Of a stretch of 10,662 nucleotides of DNA, positions 5,851-10,662 are shown piece after piece; within the stretch, counting starts at the first letter, position 1, and each line of letters starts with the position of its first letter. Made by a program: the position numbers and the translations under genes. Below the pieces are notes generated by a model. The model was not told the origin of the DNA. It saw nothing but the letters and a program-made list of their open reading frames with translations, and ran no database searches. The DNA comes from JBHELQ01 sp046262995 (GTDB lineage: Bacteria; Actinomycetota; Thermoleophilia; Solirubrobacterales; Thermoleophilaceae), in assembly GCA_046262995.1 (NCBI GenBank), contig JBHELQ010000061.1:1-10662 (forward strand), written 5' to 3'.

Positions 5851-6285
5851 ATGTCACTGCTCGAACGCGTGCAGGACGACGCCAACGCCGCGCTGAAAGC
5901 GGGCGACCGCCAGCGAGCGGGCGCGCTGCGCCTGGTCGTGTCGGAGCTGCAGAAGGCCGCGAAGGAGGGAGGCCGGGACGACGAGGTCGCCGTGCTCCAG
6001 CGCGAGCGAAAGCGCCGCCTCGAGGCCGCCGAGGCCTACCGCGACGGCGGGCGGGAGGACCTGGCCGGCTCCGAGCAGGGCGAGGCCGAGCTGATCGACT
6101 CCTACCTGCCCGAGCAGCTGGCGGACGAGGAGCTCGAGGCGATGGTGGGCGACGCCGTGGCGGAGTCGGGCGCGTCGTCGCCGAAGGAGATGGGCAAGGT
6201 CATGTCGCTCGTGATGCCGCAGGTCCAGGGTCGCGCTGACGGCAAGCGCGTGTCCGAGCTCGTGAAGGGGAAGCTGACTCCGTAG
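5851..6285 (+). CDS. yqeY: GatB/YqeY domain protein
   Basis: This 144-residue soluble, mostly helical protein is of the YqeY family, which resembles the C-terminal tRNA-binding domain of the amidotransferase subunit GatB. It shows ALRLVVSELQKAAKE (24-39), the charged helix QRERKRRLEAAEAYRDGG (50-67), SYLPEQL (84-90) and the family-typical end GRADGKRVSELVKGKL (127-142). The length is standard. The molecular role of stand-alone YqeY is not well established; a tRNA- or translation-linked role is assumed from the GatB likeness. Being the first gene of a unit with phoH, ybeY and era supports an RNA-related role. Its TAG stop shares one base with the GTG start of phoH. Confidence 0.95.
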   Translation: MSLLERVQDDANAALKAGDRQRAGALRLVVSELQKAAKEGGRDDEVAVLQRERKRRLEAAEAYRDGGREDLAGSEQGEAELIDSYLPEQLADEELEAMVGDAVAESGASSPKEMGKVMSLVMPQVQGRADGKRVSELVKGKLTP

Positions 6286-7265
6286 TGCGCACCCAGCTCG
6301 AGCTGAGCAACGACGTGGCCACGGAGCTCGCCGGCGCGGGCGACCAGGTCATGCGAACGCTGGAGGAGGACCTGGACTGCGACGTGTTCCTGCGCGGGAA
6401 CGTGATCACGCTCGACGGCGAGGCCGACCAGGTGGCGCTGGGCGAGACCGTCGTGCGCGAGTTCAGCGACCTGGTGCGGCTGGGCCACGACGTGTCGCCC
6501 GGCACGATCAAGGCGATCTCGCAGGCGCTTGGGCGGCACGAGTCGCCGAGCAGGATCCTCGAGGACGTGGTGTGGCGACACCGCTCGCTCAAGGTGGCGC
6601 CCAGGACCGTGAACCAGAAGCACTACGTGGACGCCATCCGCGATTCCACGATCACCGTCGGCATCGGCCCGGCCGGCACCGGCAAGTCGTTCCTGGCCGT
6701 GGCGATGGCCGTCGCGGCGCTGTCGCGGCGCGAGGTCAACCGCATCGTGCTGACCCGCCCTGCGGTCGAGGCCGGCGAGCGGCTCGGCTTCCTGCCGGGC
6801 GACGTGATGGCCAAGGTGGACCCGTACCTGCGCCCGCTGTTCGACGCGCTCTACGACATGCTCGAGCCGGAGCGCGTGAACCAGCACCTGGAGCGCGGGG
6901 TCATCGAGGTCGCCCCGCTCGCGTTCATGCGCGGCCGCACGCTGAACGACTCGTTCATCATCCTCGACGAGGCCCAGAACACGAGTCCCGAGCAGATGAA
7001 GATGTTCCTGACGCGGCTCGGCTTCAACTCGAAGATGGTGGTGACCGGGGACGTGACGCAGATCGACCTGCCGAAGGAGCAGCGCTCCGGTCTGGTCCTG
7101 ATCGGGGACATCCTGGGAAGCGTCGAGGGAATCGAGTTCGTGCGCTTCGGCAGCGAGGACGTGGTCCGGCACAAGCTGGTGCAGCGGATCGTGTCCGCCT
7201 ACAACGAGTACGCCGAGAAGCAGGCGCCCGAGCTCCGGGCGGCTCGACGGCAGCAGCAGAGCTGA
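6285..7265 (+). CDS. phoH: PhoH family P-loop ATPase
   Basis: This 326-residue cytoplasmic P-loop NTPase of the PhoH family is usually found beside ybeY and thought to act in RNA metabolism. After an N-terminal single-strand-RNA-binding-like region (about 1-75) come the linker KVAPRTVNQKHYVDAI (103-118), Walker A GPAGTGKS (128-135), the LTRPAVEAGERLGFLPGD stretch (156-173), Walker B FIILDEAQN (224-232) and sensor-like VVTGDVTQIDLP (252-263). All catalytic elements look intact. The GTG at 6285 overlaps the last base of yqeY (TAGTG), with a weak AGGGG 14 bases upstream. Despite the name, no phosphate-starvation (Pho box) signal is seen here. The next gene, ybeY, overlaps its stop codon. Confidence 0.96.
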   Translation: MRTQLELSNDVATELAGAGDQVMRTLEEDLDCDVFLRGNVITLDGEADQVALGETVVREFSDLVRLGHDVSPGTIKAISQALGRHESPSRILEDVVWRHRSLKVAPRTVNQKHYVDAIRDSTITVGIGPAGTGKSFLAVAMAVAALSRREVNRIVLTRPAVEAGERLGFLPGDVMAKVDPYLRPLFDALYDMLEPERVNQHLERGVIEVAPLAFMRGRTLNDSFIILDEAQNTSPEQMKMFLTRLGFNSKMVVTGDVTQIDLPKEQRSGLVLIGDILGSVEGIEFVRFGSEDVVRHKLVQRIVSAYNEYAEKQAPELRAARRQQQS

Positions 7266-7627
7266 TCGAGCTCGACCTGATCGACGCCCCGGAGGGGCTG
7301 CGCCGCCCGGCCGCCGCCGCACTGCGCGCCGCGGGCGTGGACGACTGCCACCTGGCCGTCCAGCTGGTGGATCCCGAGCGGATGCGCGAGCTGAACCGGA
7401 GCCGGCGCGGCATCGACGGGGCGACGGACGTGCTGTCGTTTCCCATTGACGAGTCCGCCCCGGCCGCCGGCCCGCGCGAGCTCGGCGACGTGGTCGTCTG
7501 TCCCGAGGAGGCCCGCGACCTGACCGAGGCCGTGGTGCACGGGGTGCTCCACCTGTGCGGCTACGACCACGAGCGCGACGCGGGCGAGATGCTGGAGCTG
7601 CAGGACCGCGTCATGGCCGCGCTTTGA
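7262..7627 (+). CDS. ybeY: Endoribonuclease YbeY, short form, probable CTG start
   Basis: YbeY is a zinc-dependent RNase needed for 16S rRNA 3'-end maturation and ribosome quality control. The metal site HGVLHLCGYDH (93-103) matches the family HGxLHLxGYDH. Upstream are VQLVDPERMRELNRSRRG (33-50) and the TDVLSFP motif (55-61), then LGDVVVCPEEAR (74-85). No ATG, GTG or TTG lies near the expected start in this frame. CTG at 7262 overlaps the phoH stop as CTGA and yields a natural IELDLIDAP N-terminus. The first ordinary codon is GTG at 7337, which would cut away the first strand and helix and leave 96 residues. At 121 residues it is short for the family (about 150). Roughly a dozen residues normally between PEEAR and the HGxxH helix are missing. 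It overlaps era by 4 bases (TTGA). Confidence 0.92.
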   Translation: MIELDLIDAPEGLRRPAAAALRAAGVDDCHLAVQLVDPERMRELNRSRRGIDGATDVLSFPIDESAPAAGPRELGDVVVCPEEARDLTEAVVHGVLHLCGYDHERDAGEMLELQDRVMAAL

Positions 7628-8505
7628 GCCGCTCCGGCTTCGTCGCGCTGGCCGGCCGGCCGAACGCCGGCAAGTCCACGCTGGTGAACGCCGTCGTCGG
7701 CGGAAAGGTGGCGATCGTCTCCGACAAGCCGCAGACCACGCGGCGCGTGATTCGCGGAATCGCCAACGGGGACGGCTGGCAGCTCGTGCTCGTCGACCTG
7801 CCCGGCGTGCAGCGGCCGCGGGATCCCCTGACCGAGCGCATGCAGCGCGGCGTCGAGCGCGCGCTGGTCGACGCGGACGCGGTCTTGTTCATGGTGAACG
7901 GGGAGCAGCGGATCGGCCCTGGCGACCGCTTCATCGCGGAGGCGGTCCGCAACGTCGGGTTGCCGGCGGTGACCGTCCTGAACAAGGTCGACCGGCTGGA
8001 CAAGGGGCGCACCGTCAAGGCCCTGGCCGGCGCGGCCGAGCTGGGGGTCGAGGGCGAGCTGTTCCCGATCAGCGCGCTGTCCGGGGCGGGTCTGCCGGAG
8101 CTCGTGGAGCACCTGGTCACACTGCTGCCGGAGGGGCCGTTCCTCTACCCGCCGGAGGAGCAGAGTGACCTGCCCGAGCGCGTGCGACTCGCCGAGCTCG
8201 TTCGCGAGCAGGTGCTGCTGAGGACTCGCGAGGAGCTGCCGCACGCGGTGGAGGTCGAGGTCGACGAGCTGGAGGAGGCCGACGGCGGCGCACTGGTGGT
8301 CCGGGCACGGGTGTGGGCCGAGACCGAGTCCCAGAAGGGGATCCTGATCGGCGCCGGGGGGCGCATGGTGAAGGCGGTGGGCAGCGCGGCGCGCGGGGAG
8401 ATCGAGGCGCTGACCGGTCGTCACGTGCACCTCGATCTGAGCGTCCGCGTGCGCAAGGGCTGGCGCCGCGACGATGGCCTGCTCGACAGGCTGGGAATCG
8501 ACTGA
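7624..8505 (+). CDS. era: GTPase Era
   Basis: Era is a GTPase that binds the 3' end of 16S rRNA and assists assembly of the small ribosomal subunit. From the TTG at 7624 it has 293 residues. G1 is GRPNAGKS (11-18), the G2 region QTTRR (37-41), G3 DLPG (58-61), G4 NKVD (120-123) and G5 SALS (150-153). The C-terminal KH domain carries ETESQKGILIGAGGRMVKAV (233-252), which fits the Era SQKgIiIGkgG signature. G3 reads DLPG where most Era proteins have DTPG. The TTG start overlaps the ybeY stop as TTGA and gives SRSGFVALAG, the usual N-terminal distance to G1. Longer in-frame starts inside ybeY add only an Arg-rich shadow sequence. The pairing with ybeY fits their shared role at the 16S 3' end. 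Confidence 0.97.
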   Translation: MSRSGFVALAGRPNAGKSTLVNAVVGGKVAIVSDKPQTTRRVIRGIANGDGWQLVLVDLPGVQRPRDPLTERMQRGVERALVDADAVLFMVNGEQRIGPGDRFIAEAVRNVGLPAVTVLNKVDRLDKGRTVKALAGAAELGVEGELFPISALSGAGLPELVEHLVTLLPEGPFLYPPEEQSDLPERVRLAELVREQVLLRTREELPHAVEVEVDELEEADGGALVVRARVWAETESQKGILIGAGGRMVKAVGSAARGEIEALTGRHVHLDLSVRVRKGWRRDDGLLDRLGID

Positions 8506-8516
8506 TCGCGCCCTGG

Positions 8517-8528
8517 GAGAATGGGGGC
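8517..8528 (+). promoter_or_regulatory. Possible -10 element for the hisIE-trpE unit
   Basis: GAGAAT at 8517-8522 matches A2, A4, A5 and T6 of TATAAT and is followed by exactly 6 bases and the GTG of hisIE at 8529. The 23-base gap after era has no hairpin I can see. CTGGGAG just upstream resembles a ribosome binding site only weakly (GGGAG 8515-8519, 9 bases before the start), so a leadered reading is not excluded. Confidence 0.36.
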
Positions 8529-9131
8529 GTGGACTTCGAGGTGAACTTCGACGAGCGCGGGCTCGTCCCGTGCGTCGTGCAGGACCATCGCAGCGGCGAG
8601 GTGCTGACGCTCGCCTACATGAACGAGGAGGCCCTCCGGCGGACTCGCGAGAGTGGCCAGACGTGGTTCTGGAGCCGCTCGCGCGACGAGCTCTGGCACA
8701 AGGGCGAGACCTCCGGCAACACGCAGCGCGTGAAGGAGCTCCGCTACGACTGCGACGCGGACGCCGTGCTCGCCCTGGTCGAGCCCGACGGTCCCGCCTG
8801 CCACACGGGCGAGCGCAGCTGCTTCTTCAACGGCGAGCTCGAGCCGGTCGCGCACGAGGCCCTGCCGGCACTCGCGCGCACGATCGCGCGGCGAGCCGCT
8901 GACCGCCCGGCGGGCAGCTACACCGCGGAGCTGCTCGCGGACCCCCGGCGCGTGGGCGACAAGCTGCGCGAGGAGGCCGACGAGACCGCGCGCGCGGCAG
9001 GCGACGAGCCGGACGAGCGCGTGGCCGAGGAGGCCGCCGACGTCCTGTACCACCTGCTGGTGCTGCTCGAGTCCAGGGGACTCGCGATCGAGGACGCGTT
9101 CGAGGTGCTGAATGGCCGTCGCCGCGAGTGA
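8529..9131 (+). CDS. hisIE: Bifunctional phosphoribosyl-AMP cyclohydrolase / phosphoribosyl-ATP pyrophosphatase
   Basis: HisIE carries out the second and third steps of histidine synthesis: HisE removes pyrophosphate from phosphoribosyl-ATP, and HisI opens the ring of phosphoribosyl-AMP. At 200 residues it matches the E. coli fused enzyme (203). The HisI half (1-105) shows LAYMNEEAL (28-36), LWHKGETSGN (55-64), the metal motif DCDADAV (74-80) and CHTGERSCF (91-99). Zinc ligands Cys75, Cys91 and Cys98 keep the family spacing of 16 and 7. The HisE half (about 108-200) has SYTAELLAD (130-138), VGDKLREEADE (142-152) and AEEAADVLYHLLVLL (166-180). The GTG at 8529 begins directly at the HisI N-terminus. 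The fusion differs from the separate hisI and hisE of many actinobacteria. It overlaps trpE by 20 bases, so the histidine and tryptophan genes are co-transcribed here. Confidence 0.96.
   Translation: MDFEVNFDERGLVPCVVQDHRSGEVLTLAYMNEEALRRTRESGQTWFWSRSRDELWHKGETSGNTQRVKELRYDCDADAVLALVEPDGPACHTGERSCFFNGELEPVAHEALPALARTIARRAADRPAGSYTAELLADPRRVGDKLREEADETARAAGDEPDERVAEEAADVLYHLLVLLESRGLAIEDAFEVLNGRRRE
9102..9106 (+). promoter_or_regulatory. Shine-Dalgarno within hisIE for trpE
   Basis: GAGGT at 9102-9106 lies 5 bases before the ATG at 9112, inside the end of hisIE. It supports the ATG that overlaps hisIE by 20 bases. The GTG at 9128, which overlaps the hisIE stop, is in another frame. Confidence 0.5.
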
Positions 9132-10596
9132 GCTGGAGCTGACCCCCGGGCTCGACGAGGCGCGCGAGCTGGCGCGCGAGTACAGCCTCGTCCCGCTCCG
9201 CCACAGCTTCGTGTCGGACATCGAGACGCCCGTCTCGGCGTATCTGAAGCTGCGCGGCGGCGGGCCCTCGTTCCTCCTCGAGTCGGCGGAGCAGGGACGG
9301 ATCGGGCGCTGGTCCTTCCTGGGCTTTCGCCCCCGTGCCGTGATGCGCTTCGCCGACGGAGCGCTGACCGTGGACGGCGAGTCGCGGCCCTGCGAGGACC
9401 CCTACGGGGCGGTCGCCGACGAGCTGGGGCGCTACCGCCTGGCGCCGCTCGAGGGGCTGCCGCCGTTCGCGGGGGGCGCGGTCGGCCTGTTCGGCTACGA
9501 CCTGGTGCGCACCGCGGAGCCCACGGTCGGCGAGGGAAATCCCGACGACGTCGGCACGCCCGAGATGGCGGTGATGGTCTCGGACCTGCTGGTGGTGTTC
9601 GACCACCTGACCCACGAGGTGACCGTGCTGGCGAACCTGTTCGCCGGGGACGACCTGGAGCGCTCCTATGCACAGGCCGCGGGTGCGATCGCCGAGGTTC
9701 GCGAGCGGCTGGCCGCGCCGGCCCCGAGGGCGCGGGCAGGGCACCGCGAGCCGCCCGAATGGCGGTCGAACATCGGCTCGGAGGGATACGCGGAGGCGGT
9801 CGAGCGGGCCAAGGAGTACATCCGCGCCGGCGACGTCTACCAGGTCGTGCCGAGCCAGCGCTGGAGCGCCCCGGCCCCCGTCGAGGCGTTCTCGATCTAC
9901 CGCGGCCTGCGCACGGTCAACCCGAGCCCGTACATGTACTTCCTCGACTTCGAGGACTTCGAGATCGCGGGCGCGTCGCCGGAGTCGCTCGTGAAGGTCT
10001 CGGGCCGGAGAGTCGAGCAGCGGCCGATCGCCGGCACCCGGCCGCGCGCCGCGACCACGGAGGAGGACCTCGAGCGCGCGAAGGGCCTGCTCGCCGACGA
10101 GAAGGAGCGCGCCGAGCACGTGATGCTCGTGGACCTCGGGCGAAACGACCTGGGGCGGGTCTGCGAGTACGGCACGGTCGCGGTCGACGAGCTGATGGTG
10201 GTGGAGACCTACTCGCACGTGATGCACATCGTCTCGTCCGTCTCGGGGACCCTGCGCGACGGGGTGACCGCGATCGACGCGCTGCGCGCGTCGCTTCCCG
10301 CCGGCACGCTGTCCGGGGCGCCGAAGATCCGGGCGATGCAGATCATCGACGAGCTGGAGCCGGTCGGGCGCGGGCCGTACGGGGGAGCGGTGGGCTACCT
10401 GTCCTACACCGGCGAGCTCGACACCTGCATCTACATCCGCTCCGCGCTCGCGAAGGACGGCGGCGTGCACGTGCAGGCCGGCGGCGGCATCGTTGCCGAC
10501 TCGGATCCCGGCTACGAGGTGCGCGAGACCGAGGCGAAGGCCGGCGCGGTTTTCGAGGCGGTGCGCCTGGCCTGCCGCCAGGGCGACTGGGCCTAG
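9112..10596 (+). CDS. trpE: Anthranilate synthase component I
   Basis: TrpE converts chorismate and ammonia (supplied by TrpG) to anthranilate, the first step of tryptophan synthesis. The 494-residue length is normal. The N-terminal domain has the LLES element (55-58), which forms the tryptophan feedback site, then GRWSFLGFRPR (65-75). The catalytic chorismate-binding domain shows YQVVPSQR (243-250), SPESLVKV (289-296), RPIAGTRPR (304-312), VDLGRNDLGRVCEYG (340-354), YSHVMHIVS (367-375), LPAGTLSGAPKIRAM (395-409), GGAVGYL (424-430) and IYIRSA (440-445). The intact LLES predicts inhibition by tryptophan. RPIAGTRPR and the lack of a fused glutaminase agree with a two-subunit enzyme. The partner gene begins 4 bases after the stop codon. 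Salvage enzymes such as PabB or MenF are less likely, given the LLES element and overall match. Confidence 0.96.
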   Translation: MAVAASELELTPGLDEARELAREYSLVPLRHSFVSDIETPVSAYLKLRGGGPSFLLESAEQGRIGRWSFLGFRPRAVMRFADGALTVDGESRPCEDPYGAVADELGRYRLAPLEGLPPFAGGAVGLFGYDLVRTAEPTVGEGNPDDVGTPEMAVMVSDLLVVFDHLTHEVTVLANLFAGDDLERSYAQAAGAIAEVRERLAAPAPRARAGHREPPEWRSNIGSEGYAEAVERAKEYIRAGDVYQVVPSQRWSAPAPVEAFSIYRGLRTVNPSPYMYFLDFEDFEIAGASPESLVKVSGRRVEQRPIAGTRPRAATTEEDLERAKGLLADEKERAEHVMLVDLGRNDLGRVCEYGTVAVDELMVVETYSHVMHIVSSVSGTLRDGVTAIDALRASLPAGTLSGAPKIRAMQIIDELEPVGRGPYGGAVGYLSYTGELDTCIYIRSALAKDGGVHVQAGGGIVADSDPGYEVRETEAKAGAVFEAVRLACRQGDWA

Positions 10597-10600
10597 CGCG

Positions 10601-10662
10601 ATGAGCCTGCTCGTGATCGACAACTACGACTCGTTCACCTTCAACCTGGTCCAGTACCTGGG
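10601..10662 (+). CDS. trpG: Glutamine amidotransferase TrpG/PabA, 5' fragment
   Basis: Only the first 20 codons are in the window, and the gene runs off the right edge. They read SLLVIDNYDSFTFNLVQYLG after the start, the standard N-terminus of the class I glutaminase subunit that supplies ammonia to anthranilate synthase. It starts 4 bases after trpE with no clear Shine-Dalgarno sequence, so coupled translation is likely. TrpG and PabA share this N-terminus, and one protein often serves both anthranilate and 4-amino-4-deoxychorismate synthases. The neighbour trpE favours TrpG. The catalytic Cys-His-Glu residues lie beyond the window. Confidence 0.88.
   Translation, partial: MSLLVIDNYDSFTFNLVQYL

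Noticed and set aside
7555..7623. An upstream in-frame extension of era beginning inside ybeY
   Set aside because: The added residues are an Arg-rich shadow of ybeY. The TTG at 7624 gives the normal Era N-terminus and a 4-base overlap.
8506..8528. Tryptophan or histidine attenuator or leader peptide before hisIE
   Set aside because: The gap is only 23 bases and has no run of Trp or His codons and no visible hairpin.
8827..10623. Very long open frame on the - strand (about 600 codons) opposite trpE and the end of hisIE
   Set aside because: It spans two well-supported genes and its translation is a biased Arg/His/Gly/Asp/Leu mixture with no domain. Such frames are expected opposite high-GC genes with G/C third positions.
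1..10662. tRNA, rRNA, CRISPR, insertion sequence or prophage attachment site
   Set aside because: I found no cloverleaf-like sequence, spaced direct repeats, terminal inverted repeats or transposase/integrase motifs. The gaps between genes are too short to hold most of these.

Overview
The window is a gene-dense, high-GC stretch (visibly about 70% G+C, many GTG starts) with every supported gene on the + strand and no gap longer than about 50 bases. It reads as chromosomal housekeeping DNA of a high-GC actinobacterium. The core order hrcA-dnaJ ... phoH-ybeY-era is the familiar actinobacterial arrangement, with a dnaJ2-type gene after hrcA. The short primary-like sigma factor, the MaoC/Had-type dehydratase pair and the fused hisIE followed by trpE would fit a deep actinobacterial branch such as Thermoleophilia/Solirubrobacterales. 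That placement is inference, not proof. I see no mobile element, tRNA, rRNA or CRISPR array.

Layout: (1) 45-926, a sigma-70 family factor. (2) 973-1805, a two-gene acyl dehydratase unit resembling HadA/HadC plus HadB. (3) 1825-4783, heat-shock repressor HrcA, chaperone DnaJ and L11 methyltransferase PrmA, overlapping head to tail. (4) 4793-5824, a two-TM channel with RCK/TrkA domains whose selectivity filter is not the potassium signature. (5) 5851-8505, YqeY, PhoH, YbeY and Era, a tightly overlapping RNA and ribosome-maturation unit. (6) 8529 to the right edge, bifunctional HisIE, anthranilate synthase TrpE and the first 20 codons of the TrpG/PabA glutaminase.

Two sequence patterns organise this layout. 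Each of the six units is preceded by a short gap holding a TANNNT or nAnAAT hexamer 6-10 bases before the start codon, with no Shine-Dalgarno sequence, which suggests largely leaderless first genes. Inside the units, genes mostly overlap by 4 bases as NTGA. At two of these junctions (dnaJ/prmA and phoH/ybeY) the overlapping start would be CTG.

No clearly new multi-gene system is visible. The item most worth following up is the channel, where TVGYGD is replaced by TVGSVP and a CxxC pair sits in the C-terminal domain. The CTG starts, the leaderless-promoter pattern, a shortened YbeY and an atypical C-terminal region of the sigma factor are secondary observations.
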